Shown piece by piece: positions 17,012 to 25,605 of a stretch of 64,000 nucleotides of DNA; position 1 is the stretch's first letter; each line of letters starts with the position of its first letter. Source of the stretch: Nitrospirales bacterium (GTDB lineage Bacteria; Nitrospirota; Nitrospiria; Nitrospirales; UBA8639); NCBI GenBank assembly GCA_029261355.1, contig JAJDBM010000052.1, positions 62,001 to 126,000 of the forward strand, read 5' to 3'. The notes beneath the pieces were generated by a model. The model was not told the DNA's origin and did no database searches. It was given only the letters and a program-made list of their open reading frames with translations. Made by a program: the position numbers and the translations under genes.

Positions 17012-18443
17012 GAAGACTTGGAGCAATCGCACCCGTCTGGTTGTCCTGTCGTGTAGTTTATTTTTTATCGCACATAATAATGTTTCGGCCGCTGACGACG
17101 CTGTAGACTTACAGTGGAGTCCAAATTCAGAAGATGATTTAGCAGGATACAACGTGTTTCACGGAACCCAATCAGGTGTATATGGGTTTCCAAGCGACGT
17201 CGGAAATTCAACCAACCATCACATGGATAATTTGACTCCAGATAATACACATTATTTTGCCATTACCGCCTATGACGAAGCTGGCAATGAAAGTCCCCCA
17301 TCACAAGAAGTGAGCAAAAGCATTCAAGTCTCGGTTCCACCAGCGCTCACAAGCCCAGACCCCAATTCGCCTCTTGAAGGGGCAAGCGCCAGCTTCACAT
17401 GGCAAGCAAATGAAACATCTGTGACTGAATGGTGGATCAACGTCGGATCAAGTAAAGGGACATGGGATATTTTCGACACAGGCTCTTTGGGGAATAGCAC
17501 CACAGCAACCATATCTGGATTCCCCACAGACGGGAGTGAATTTTGGGTACGCCTCTGGTATCAGGTGGCAAGTGGCTGGAAAGGGATTGATTACGTATTC
17601 ACTGCAGGTACCACGCCTGAAAACTTCACCTTGAGGGTTAAGAAGAACGGAAATGGGGTTGGAAAATTTATCAGTAACCCTCTTGGTCATAGCTGTGGTA
17701 ATACCTGCCCTGGCAATACAAAAAAATATCCAAGCGGAACGAATATTACCTTCACCGCCTCCCCAGATTCGAACTCTGTCTTTGTGGGTTGGAATGGAGG
17801 GGGTTGTAGTGGCACAGGCACCTGTAGCGTCAGCATTGATGAAGCAAAAACGGTGACGGCAACGTTCAACATCGCAAATTTCACTTCCTACCCGTTATCT
17901 GTCAAAAAGAGTGGAAATGGAATCGGGAAATTCATCAGTAATCCTCTTGGCCAGAGCTGCGGCAATACCTGTCAGGGAAATACTCAAACCCATCCAACGG
18001 GGACAACCATTTCGTTCAATGCCAATCCGGCTTCTGACTCTGTTTTCACAGGATGGAATGGAGGAGGGTGCAGTGGAACGGGAACCTGTACGGTGACCGT
18101 CGACCAAGCGAAATCAGTCACGGCTACGTTTACCCTCTCAGAAGCCCCCACAAATGGCCCAGCTATTGTGAGTCCCACACCCGGTGGAACTCTCCTTGGA
18201 GACACGGCCACCTTTTCGTGGGATTCGCATGGAACATCTACCACTGAATGGTGGCTTGATATCGGGACAACAAAGGGTGCCTGGGATATCGTGTCAAGTG
18301 GCAGCATCTCGAGCAGTACATTCTCGAAAACAGTTTCAAATCTTCCAACAAATGGATCGCCTGTTTGGGTAAACCTCTGGTGGAAAATATCAGGGACCTG
18401 GAAATCTAAAAGTTTTCAATATTCTGCAGCGTCAATGCAATAA
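17010..18443 (+). CDS. Exported FN3/beta-repeat protein under cyclic di-GMP riboswitch
   Basis: A 477-residue paralogue of the preceding exported protein. After a signal peptide (residues 1-28) come an FN3 domain (29-107), a WWINVGS module (about 112-200), two InlB-like repeats (about 205-290 and 294-378) with GGGCSGTGTC cysteine pairs, and a final WWLDIGT module (385-472). No catalytic motif, membrane anchor or PEP-CTERM tail is present, so it is probably secreted or held by interactions. The leader carries a cyclic di-GMP aptamer and a hairpin over the ribosome binding site. This ties its translation to the signal that usually promotes biofilm growth. A matrix or adhesion role is the natural inference; it has not been shown. 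Confidence 0.87.
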   Translation: MKTWSNRTRLVVLSCSLFFIAHNNVSAADDAVDLQWSPNSEDDLAGYNVFHGTQSGVYGFPSDVGNSTNHHMDNLTPDNTHYFAITAYDEAGNESPPSQEVSKSIQVSVPPALTSPDPNSPLEGASASFTWQANETSVTEWWINVGSSKGTWDIFDTGSLGNSTTATISGFPTDGSEFWVRLWYQVASGWKGIDYVFTAGTTPENFTLRVKKNGNGVGKFISNPLGHSCGNTCPGNTKKYPSGTNITFTASPDSNSVFVGWNGGGCSGTGTCSVSIDEAKTVTATFNIANFTSYPLSVKKSGNGIGKFISNPLGQSCGNTCQGNTQTHPTGTTISFNANPASDSVFTGWNGGGCSGTGTCTVTVDQAKSVTATFTLSEAPTNGPAIVSPTPGGTLLGDTATFSWDSHGTSTTEWWLDIGTTKGAWDIVSSGSISSSTFSKTVSNLPTNGSPVWVNLWWKISGTWKSKSFQYSAASMQ

Positions 18444-18535
18444 ATGCCAAAATTTTCTATAAAATTCATGAAGAGGGACGCTATAGTATTTCCTAGTTAA
18501 TGCACCTAAGTAAATTCAGAGAGGAAAATCGGATA

Positions 18536-18565
18536 AGTCAGCGAGGCTTCCATGCCTCGCTGACT
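18536..18565. terminator. 12-bp perfect hairpin, possible terminator
   Basis: AGTCAGCGAGGC (18536-18547) pairs exactly with GCCTCGCTGACT (18554-18565) around a six-base loop. It is 93 bp after the FN3 gene stop. There is no T tract on either side, so classical intrinsic termination is uncertain. It could instead stabilise the mRNA end or be a palindromic repeat. Confidence 0.5.
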
Positions 18566-18700
18566 GCACGAGACAATACAATGAAAAAGTCATCTAATGA
18601 CACGACGGTAAACCAAAAAATTACACGAAAAACTTATTCATGCTAAGAACCTACCCTATGTCGACAAGAAACCTAAAAAGTTTTCTCAGGAGAAACCCTA

Positions 18701-21700
18701 ATGAGGAATAAACTACTAATTATTTTAATTCTTTTTATCAGCTTCGGATCTACCCAGAGTTGGGCTAGCACTCTGAGTGACGTGGCAAACTCCATGCAAC
18801 CTGGAACGTGGTCGCAGCTGAACTCCAACGGATTCAATACGAACTACGTCCTGTACCCCAATGGACCCAATACCAATATTACGACACAGTTTTTTGGAGA
18901 AGGGACCTGGGACCCTACAAGTAAGAAGGTCCTTTTTTTGGGAGCAGGTCATTTTAATTACTCGCAATTACATGTCTACTCGGAATCATCCAATACGTGG
19001 ACCAGAGGTCAAACCCCCAGAAGTGGCGCAGTCGGGTTCGGTCATGGATACAATCACAATGCCATTGACATCAATGGCCGTGTACTTGGGTTTATTTATG
19101 TGAAGCCGACAGAAATCCTCTTTAAGCAATACAACATAGGAGCCAATATTTGGACAGAAGCCCCCCCAACATCTAATGATGGCGGGATCGCTCATGCACT
19201 GGTCTACTTCCCAGAACGATCCAAATGGTATGTCGCCGATGGGACATTTGGTAGAGTCCGTGAATATGATCGCATCGCTAACTCCTGGTCGACACATGCG
19301 GTGAATGAGGATTGTTTTGGTGGGAAAAGCCGATATCACCAATTTGCTTCATATAATTCGGTGAGAAAAGAAATTGTATTTGGAGGAGGAAACGCCTCGT
19401 CAGGTGCAAATCTATTCTCTAAATCTTGGTGTAAGATGAGTGCCAATGGAGATATCACTGTGATGCCTCCGGCCCCACATACACTTCGCATCCCTGAAGG
19501 AGGCAATACGACCAAGGGAGCACTCATTACCATTGATCCTGTGACCGGTGACTTATTGATTCTTACCCAAGATGGAAAATTTTACGCATTTAACTTTTCC
19601 ACCAACACCTGGACAACCATCAATGACCAATCAACAAGACCAACTGGGCTCAAACGCTCAAGCAACAATGTAACAAACGGGTTTGTCGTCCCTATTAGTA
19701 CATATGGTGTAATCATGTATGCCGACTATAATGGAAATAACTCATCTATTTGGCTATACAAACATGCTCAGGGAGGAACGGTAATAGTTCCCCCCTCTGA
19801 AGATACGTCCTCACCTTCAACTCCAACTGGAGTTGGTGGATCGGCCACCTCCGAGTCGACAGTGACACTTTCGTGGCAGGCTTCGAATGATAACGTCGGC
19901 GTTGCGGGGTATCAGATTTTACGAGGCGGAAATGTTGTCGCCAATCCTTCTGGAACGTCTTACAATGACACGGCGTTGGAGGCAGGGACGACCTATAACT
20001 ACAAAGTTCAAGCCTTTGATTCAGCAGGGAACTTCTCAACAGCATCTTCTGCCGTCAATGTGACCACGTCAAATGGCTCTGTCACTCCACCACCGCCTCC
20101 GCCTCCGGCTGGTTCAGCAGCGAATACCGTTCGAATTTTCAATACATCAGGAAATACTCAAACGAATAGACCCGTTTCTATTGCCCGACCATTCCGAAAA
20201 GGGGAAATGACGGACTATGCCCAAGCTAAAGTAAATGGCACCGCGGTACTAACTCAATGTGACGTCAAAAACCGTTGGAATGATGGATCATTGAAATACG
20301 CCATTGTCAGCTTTGTGGTCTCCTCCCTTTCGTCAGGAGGATCTGTTGACGTGGAGTTTGTCAATCAGAACTCTGGCAATAACACTGGCTTCCTAAACCA
20401 AGCTCAAATGTTGGACTCCGGGTACAATTTCGACGCCACCATTCAAATGAATGGAGCCACGAGCCGAACTGTCAGTGCAAAAACAATGTTAGAAAATGGG
20501 AAATTTCGCTATTGGCTCAAAGGACCTATTGTCACAGCCGCAATTATTGAAGACCGCACACCTTCACGTACCCATGACCAAGACTTTGGTGATGGAAGTA
20601 AAGCCCTCCATCCAATTTTTGAGTCATGGTTTTATCCTCAAGGAAAATCCGTACGGGTGGGTTATACCATTGAAAATATTTGGGCCAGTAATGATGCATC
20701 CAAAAGTATGCGGGATCTCTCCTATGGCATTACACTCAAAGCTGGTGAAGCAAACCCTGCAACAAAATGGACTCACCCGACCTTTAATCACATCGGTCAG
20801 TCTCGATGGCACAAGACATTTTGGGTCGGCAGTGACCCAGGTTCGATACGAATCGACCACAATCTCGAATACCTAGTCACCACGGGATCCATTCCTCATT
20901 ACAATACATCATTAAATGTGAGCTCGACACCTGAAGGTGGGCGATACAATATCTATCAACAATACAACGGTACGTTGGACGGAAGCGACGGTGGTGATAG
21001 TACCAAAATGGGAAATTATAAAAAGGCCCTCAATGGAGCAGGACAAAGCGATTGGATAGGCCTTCAAAAAACATGGGAAGTGCTGTGGCTTCATACCATG
21101 AGTGATCGTGGCTGGGAAATGGTATTGGGAAACGCTGACTTAATGGGTCGACTGCCCATCCATCTTCGCGAGGCTGACTCCCAAGCTGGGAGTGGAAATT
21201 TCTTTGATCAAACCTGGAGCCGGAATTCCAACCTCTCCAGCCAAGGAAGTAACCTTGGGACCGGAACCGTTGACACCTTCGGTCGCATCGTCTCCATTAA
21301 TGCACGACCCACGAGTACATTTACTGGGATATTTGACTCCGGAAACAACACAGACAAAATACGACGAGGAGGCACGGTGACCACAGACGGGTGGTCACAA
21401 ACCGACTCCAGTCATCATACGGATGCCTGTTATACGGCTTACTTATTCACTGGTCGTTATTACTATCTCGAATGTTTGCAATTGGAAGCCAACTTCCGAT
21501 TAGGGTGGAAATTAGCCGGGTGGAATAGTAACTATGCACGGCCAGGGAATGAAGGATTACTCAACAATACTAATATTCGTACTGACGCATGGGGCACCAA
21601 AGTCATTACCTATGCGGCTTTTATCTCTCCAGATAATGAACCAGAACAAGCCTATTTCATTGATAAACTTAAAAACAATGTCACAGCTTGGGAAGGTGTA

Positions 21701-22402
21701 CAAAATCTACCTATTACCTCTTCTGGAAAAGAACAAATCTGGAATTGGGGAAGAAATATCAGAACGACCAACACGTATTGGGCGTTTCCAGGGAAACAAC
21801 CATCGCCTTTAGGACAATGGAGCACAGGAACAAGCGCATTCATTCAATCCCCGCTCAACAATAATGGGTCGCTGTCCCATGCGACCTCACCTTGGGAAGA
21901 AAACTTCATGCTTATGGTGTTAGCAATGGCCAGACAGATGGAAGTAGCTGATACCTCGAAGCTTTTAACATTCATGGCAAAAAAACGATTCCATATTATT
22001 CTTGAGGGCGTACCTTCAAATCTTCGTAATTTCATTGAAGCGTATCGTGACCCAACCATTATAAAATCTACAGGCCAATGGATTCCAGATTTCAATACGT
22101 TTGTGAACCACTATCTCACCTCAACGGAACCATACACAGGAAGGAGAAACACGCTCACGACTGATCACAGTTATGCCTTCATTGCCCTAGCAGCTGATAG
22201 CTTCTTAGTCCCCTACACTGTAGATGGATTTAGTGGCCAGGCGAGCTGGACAGCCAATAAAAACGACACGCCTTTTCAGGATCGTTTTGAAACCCAAAGC
22301 CCGAAATGGGCCATCACGCCCATGGGCCAAGGCTCAACACCGCCACCCGTTGATGATGGGACAGCACCAGCATCACCAAAGAACCTCACCATCTCGAATT
22401 AA
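18701..22402 (+). CDS. Large exported Kelch-FN3 protein with lyase-like domain
   Basis: A 1233-residue protein with a signal peptide (residues 1-22). Residues about 25-365 form a Kelch/galactose-oxidase-type propeller of repeated GxxYxxxxNxW elements. An FN3 domain (about 370-458) and a run of seven prolines follow. The remainder (about 475-1200) opens with a domain containing KNRWNDGSLKYAIV, reminiscent of the exo-rhamnogalacturonan-lyase-like (PcRGLX/YetA) fold; that link is tentative. The tail, TAPASPKNLTISN, is the first strand of another FN3 domain and then stops, so the C-terminus looks cut short. AGGAG lies eight bases before the ATG. A role in trimming or binding extracellular polysaccharide is plausible; no active site could be identified. 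Confidence 0.8.
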   Translation: MRNKLLIILILFISFGSTQSWASTLSDVANSMQPGTWSQLNSNGFNTNYVLYPNGPNTNITTQFFGEGTWDPTSKKVLFLGAGHFNYSQLHVYSESSNTWTRGQTPRSGAVGFGHGYNHNAIDINGRVLGFIYVKPTEILFKQYNIGANIWTEAPPTSNDGGIAHALVYFPERSKWYVADGTFGRVREYDRIANSWSTHAVNEDCFGGKSRYHQFASYNSVRKEIVFGGGNASSGANLFSKSWCKMSANGDITVMPPAPHTLRIPEGGNTTKGALITIDPVTGDLLILTQDGKFYAFNFSTNTWTTINDQSTRPTGLKRSSNNVTNGFVVPISTYGVIMYADYNGNNSSIWLYKHAQGGTVIVPPSEDTSSPSTPTGVGGSATSESTVTLSWQASNDNVGVAGYQILRGGNVVANPSGTSYNDTALEAGTTYNYKVQAFDSAGNFSTASSAVNVTTSNGSVTPPPPPPPAGSAANTVRIFNTSGNTQTNRPVSIARPFRKGEMTDYAQAKVNGTAVLTQCDVKNRWNDGSLKYAIVSFVVSSLSSGGSVDVEFVNQNSGNNTGFLNQAQMLDSGYNFDATIQMNGATSRTVSAKTMLENGKFRYWLKGPIVTAAIIEDRTPSRTHDQDFGDGSKALHPIFESWFYPQGKSVRVGYTIENIWASNDASKSMRDLSYGITLKAGEANPATKWTHPTFNHIGQSRWHKTFWVGSDPGSIRIDHNLEYLVTTGSIPHYNTSLNVSSTPEGGRYNIYQQYNGTLDGSDGGDSTKMGNYKKALNGAGQSDWIGLQKTWEVLWLHTMSDRGWEMVLGNADLMGRLPIHLREADSQAGSGNFFDQTWSRNSNLSSQGSNLGTGTVDTFGRIVSINARPTSTFTGIFDSGNNTDKIRRGGTVTTDGWSQTDSSHHTDACYTAYLFTGRYYYLECLQLEANFRLGWKLAGWNSNYARPGNEGLLNNTNIRTDAWGTKVITYAAFISPDNEPEQAYFIDKLKNNVTAWEGVQNLPITSSGKEQIWNWGRNIRTTNTYWAFPGKQPSPLGQWSTGTSAFIQSPLNNNGSLSHATSPWEENFMLMVLAMARQMEVADTSKLLTFMAKKRFHIILEGVPSNLRNFIEAYRDPTIIKSTGQWIPDFNTFVNHYLTSTEPYTGRRNTLTTDHSYAFIALAADSFLVPYTVDGFSGQASWTANKNDTPFQDRFETQSPKWAITPMGQGSTPPPVDDGTAPASPKNLTISN

Positions 22403-22445
22403 ATGAGATTCAGGCATCACAAAGATCTCATTGTATAGGTCGTGA

Positions 22446-22478
22446 TAACAAGCCCCGCTCTCTAGGCGGGGCTTGTTA
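22446..22478 (+). terminator. Intrinsic terminator after the Kelch/lyase-like gene
   Basis: A 13-bp perfect stem, TAACAAGCCCCGC (22446-22458) with GCGGGGCTTGTTA (22466-22478), has a seven-base loop and is followed by a pyrimidine-rich CTTTTCTCCC. It lies 43 bp after the stop codon. Confidence 0.88.
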
Positions 22479-22797
22479 CTTTTCTCCCTTCTCTACGCGT
22501 CACATTTATAAGAATAAGCGGTTCTTCGTAAAAACCGCCTTTCAACATGCTGTATTTTTCTCACAATGGAATTACTATTTTTTTGAGCTAACACAACCAG
22601 CCTATGGAATAATAAGAAAGTTGTTCTATCTGAATTAGAAAAAGTGGTAGATTAATGCGTAAGACTTTATGAAGGACATGCAAGCAGAGAAGGTTAGTCG
22701 GATAGGACGATAGTCTGCTCCCTATACATAAATGAACTATGAAAAGGATAGCCTATTTCAGATAACAGCTTAATTGCTGTTGCGAAGGACTAATGAA

Positions 22798-22828
22798 ACT
22801 CTGTTTCATGAAATTCATGAAACAGAGT
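22798..22828. repeat. 15-bp perfect inverted repeat at the end of the polysaccharide run
   Basis: ACTCTGTTTCATGAA (22798-22812) and TTCATGAAACAGAGT (22814-22828) are exact inverse complements with one base between. The repeat is 53 bp past the stop of the last minus-strand gene (22882), a natural place for its terminator, but the T tract on that strand is weak. A protein-binding palindrome is the alternative. The rest of 22479-22881 is AT-rich and I see no gene in it. Confidence 0.65.
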
Positions 22829-22881
22829 CTCATTGAGTAGGTAATTGACGTGAGCAGGCCAGTGATTTTTGATGTGAATTA

Positions 22882-23034
22882 TTAGAACAACGTATAGATA
22901 AATGGGGCAACAGCTGAACCTTCTGTTAACACAATCAAGCCACCTAATAACAACAACATGATCAGTATTGGTGCTAACCAAAACTTTTTGCGTTCTCGCA
23001 TAAAATCCCATAGCTCTGCAATAAATTCCAACAT
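22882..23034 (-). CDS. DUF5989 small membrane protein (SxtK-like), 50 residues
   Basis: A 50-residue protein too short for most gene callers. It begins MLEFIAELWDFMRERKKFW, has one hydrophobic helix (about residues 20-36, with LLLLGGLIVL) and ends SAVAPFIYTLF, which is the DUF5989 pattern. A strong AGGAGG site lies five bases before the ATG. It is 13 bp downstream of an SxtJ-like gene and a carbamoyltransferase. The same trio of carbamoyltransferase, SxtJ and a short membrane protein occurs in saxitoxin clusters (sxtI, sxtJ, sxtK) and in many polysaccharide loci. The role of the small protein is unknown; a scaffold or membrane partner for the carbamoyltransferase is a guess. Confidence 0.9.
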   Translation of the reverse strand: MLEFIAELWDFMRERKKFWLAPILIMLLLLGGLIVLTEGSAVAPFIYTLF

Positions 23035-23047
23035 GTCAGCCTCCTAC

Positions 23048-23452
23048 TTAGAACTGCTTCGCAACATGATCAGGAGATCGGACAGTTTTCACCTCCCGAT
23101 AACTCGTACTGTGCGGATCAAAATGACAATGTAATGGTTTTTTCCCAAATGCCTTCATCAAAAATGAAATTGGGGTGACAACAACAAAAAAGATGAGGCT
23201 GAGAAGAACTCTGGTATTGAACCAGCCAAGTTTTTCCGCAAACTTCATCCAGATCTTATAAACAGGAGTAAGAAGATTGGGTACAGTCAGGGCCACTATA
23301 CCCCACATTCCAGAAATACCAACCCCCCAAGTTCGAATAGTCTCTCCTCTGAGTACCATGGGCCAGAGACCAATAACGAGAAAGAGCCCGGCCATGAGCA
23401 AGCCAAAGGACCGTAATTGTTTTTTGGAAATCATCTTCTCATCAAATTTCAT
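23048..23452 (-). CDS. SxtJ-family membrane protein
   Basis: A 134-residue protein from the ATG at 23452; the longer frame begins with TTG at 23458, but GAGGTG spacing favours the ATG. Hydrophobic segments near residues 15-32, 43-62 and 80-95 indicate three membrane helices, and the tail is hydrophilic (CHFDPHSTSYREVKT). SxtJ proteins accompany carbamoyltransferases but have no proven activity. It is 15 bp after the carbamoyltransferase stop and 13 bp before the 50-residue DUF5989 gene, so the three form a tight unit at the end of the long polysaccharide run. Confidence 0.85.
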   Translation of the reverse strand: MKFDEKMISKKQLRSFGLLMAGLFLVIGLWPMVLRGETIRTWGVGISGMWGIVALTVPNLLTPVYKIWMKFAEKLGWFNTRVLLSLIFFVVVTPISFLMKAFGKKPLHCHFDPHSTSYREVKTVRSPDHVAKQF

Positions 23453-23467
23453 ATCCAACTCACCTCT

Positions 23468-25318
23468 TCAATCTAAGTCAAATTCTTTCATCCAAGACGT
23501 ATCTTTCTGAACGGGCTTTTGATTTTCTTTCAACAAGACACAATTCTCTAAAACCAGCACATCCATTTCCGTTCGCATAAAACATCGAAACGCATCTTCT
23601 GGCGTACAGACAATGGGCTCTCCACGAACATTAAAGGATGTATTAATAAGGACAGCACACCCTGTTTCAGCTTCAAACGCCTTCAATAATTGATAATAGC
23701 GAGGATTCGTTTCAGACGTCACCGTTTGTACACGTGCAGAATAATCAACATGTGTCACAGCTGGAATATCGGACTTAGGAACATTGAGCAGATCAATACC
23801 CCATAAACCTTTATGGGATTCGGTAAGCTCTAAACGTCGACTCTCCGCGACCGGAGCCACCAGCAACATATATGGACTCTCAGCGTGAAGTTCAAAATAA
23901 TCTGAAACATGCTCTCGAAGAACCGAGGGAGCAAAAGGACGAAATGACTCACGATATTTAATTTTCAAATTCATGACAGATTGCATCTTTTCACTTCTTG
24001 GATCCCCTAGCAAGCTTCTTCCCCCTAACGCACGCGGCCCAAACTCCATTCTCCCCTGAAACCAGCCAATGACCTTCTCTGAAGCTAATTCATGAGCGAC
24101 TCGAGTCGTTAACGACTCATCGTCGTATCTATCATAATGGGCATCAAGTTTGTTCAAACTCGCTTCTATCTCATCATTTGAAAACTGTGGACCTAAATAG
24201 CTACCCTGCATCGAATCGCTTTTACCATTGGCTGATCGAGGCTGATCTTGATATTGGTAATAAACTGACAATGCAGCACCAACAGCGCTCCCAGCATCTC
24301 CTGCAGCAGGTTGAATCCATAGTCCTTTAAAGGGACCTTCTCGAAGAAGTCGTCCGTTTCCCACACAATTCAGAGCAACACCTCCCGAAAGACACAAGTA
24401 ATCTAATCCTGTTTCCTGTTGAAGTGAATGGGACAAACGCAAGACCACCTCTTCTGTCACTTCCTGGACTGAACGGGCTAGGTCCATTTCACGTTGCGTC
24501 AGTTCGGACTCTGCCTCACGAGGAGGACCGCCAAACAAGTCATTGAACTTTTCATTCGTCATTTTTAAGCCAGTGCAATAATCAAAATACTCCATGTTCA
24601 AACGAAAGGTCCCATCAGCTTTAACATCAAGTAAGTGCTCATAAATCGTTTGGACATACTTGGGTTCTCCATAGGGAGCCAATCCCATCACTTTGTACTC
24701 CCCTGAATTGACTTTAAAACCGGTATAATAGGTAAACGCTGAATACAACAGGCCCATCGAATGTGGAAATGGGATCTCCCAGAGTGGAGTGAGTCGATTC
24801 CCGTTACCCACCCAGGCTGAAGTTGTCGCCCATTCGCCAACTCCATCCATACATAGAACCGCTGCATCCTGATAAGGGGAAGGGAAAAAGGCCGCCGCAG
24901 CATGGGATTCATGATGCTCGCCAAATAAAATTGGAGGGACGGACTCCTTGGAATCAAGTCCCATGTTTTGACAAAACTCTTTTCGTAATAAATCTTTCAG
25001 AAAGAGTTTCTCTTTGAGCCAAACGGGCATCGCAGCAAGAAATGAAGAAATACCTCGAGGGGCAAAAGTGAGATAGGTTTCTAACAGTCGTTCAAACTTT
25101 ATGAGAGGTTTATCATAGAACACGATGTGTTGAACATCTTGAATTGAGCATCCTCCCTGTTTTAGGCAAAACTTTAGAGCTTCAATCGGAAAACCTGCAT
25201 CATGTTTTTTACGCGTGAAGCGTTCTTCCTGGGCAGCAGCAAGAATGTTTCCATCCTGCACAAGGCAGGCTGCACTATCATGGTAATATGCTGAAATACC
25301 AATGGTAAATGTTCCCAT
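23468..25318 (-). CDS. Carbamoyltransferase, NodU/TobZ/SxtI type
   Basis: A 616-residue enzyme of normal family length. It should transfer a carbamoyl group from carbamoyl phosphate via carbamoyl-AMP to a hydroxyl of a sugar or other small molecule. The N-terminal Kae1-like domain starts GISAYYHDSAACLV, with a metal-binding histidine at residue 13, and contains LCLSGGVALNCVGNG. The C-terminal YrdC-like domain has EFGPRALGGRSLLGDPR and NTSFNVRGEPIVCTPEDA. It is followed by SxtJ- and SxtK-like genes. In this locus the likely acceptor is a sugar residue of the exopolysaccharide, which is inference. A gap of 287 bp separates it from the O-ligase gene upstream. Confidence 0.95.
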   Translation of the reverse strand: MGTFTIGISAYYHDSAACLVQDGNILAAAQEERFTRKKHDAGFPIEALKFCLKQGGCSIQDVQHIVFYDKPLIKFERLLETYLTFAPRGISSFLAAMPVWLKEKLFLKDLLRKEFCQNMGLDSKESVPPILFGEHHESHAAAAFFPSPYQDAAVLCMDGVGEWATTSAWVGNGNRLTPLWEIPFPHSMGLLYSAFTYYTGFKVNSGEYKVMGLAPYGEPKYVQTIYEHLLDVKADGTFRLNMEYFDYCTGLKMTNEKFNDLFGGPPREAESELTQREMDLARSVQEVTEEVVLRLSHSLQQETGLDYLCLSGGVALNCVGNGRLLREGPFKGLWIQPAAGDAGSAVGAALSVYYQYQDQPRSANGKSDSMQGSYLGPQFSNDEIEASLNKLDAHYDRYDDESLTTRVAHELASEKVIGWFQGRMEFGPRALGGRSLLGDPRSEKMQSVMNLKIKYRESFRPFAPSVLREHVSDYFELHAESPYMLLVAPVAESRRLELTESHKGLWGIDLLNVPKSDIPAVTHVDYSARVQTVTSETNPRYYQLLKAFEAETGCAVLINTSFNVRGEPIVCTPEDAFRCFMRTEMDVLVLENCVLLKENQKPVQKDTSWMKEFDLD

Positions 25319-25605
25319 GGACTACCTTAATGTTTCCTTGATCAGATTCATAAAATTAACCATGCGCAGTAACACGCATCTTGAGGAGATTTATTCAGCC
25401 AATACTCAGTTCATCGCTCTCATAATTTCAATCATGACAATTTTTAAGATAAAAACGTGAGAATAATTCACACATCCCCCCCACAATCCTGATCAGCTCT
25501 GAAAACCTGTGAAGAAGCGATCTTACTGGGATGAAGAATCTATTTTTCTGATGCTCAGGATACCTGTCAATCTTTACCAAGATATATTGAAACGAGCCAC
25601 ATTCG

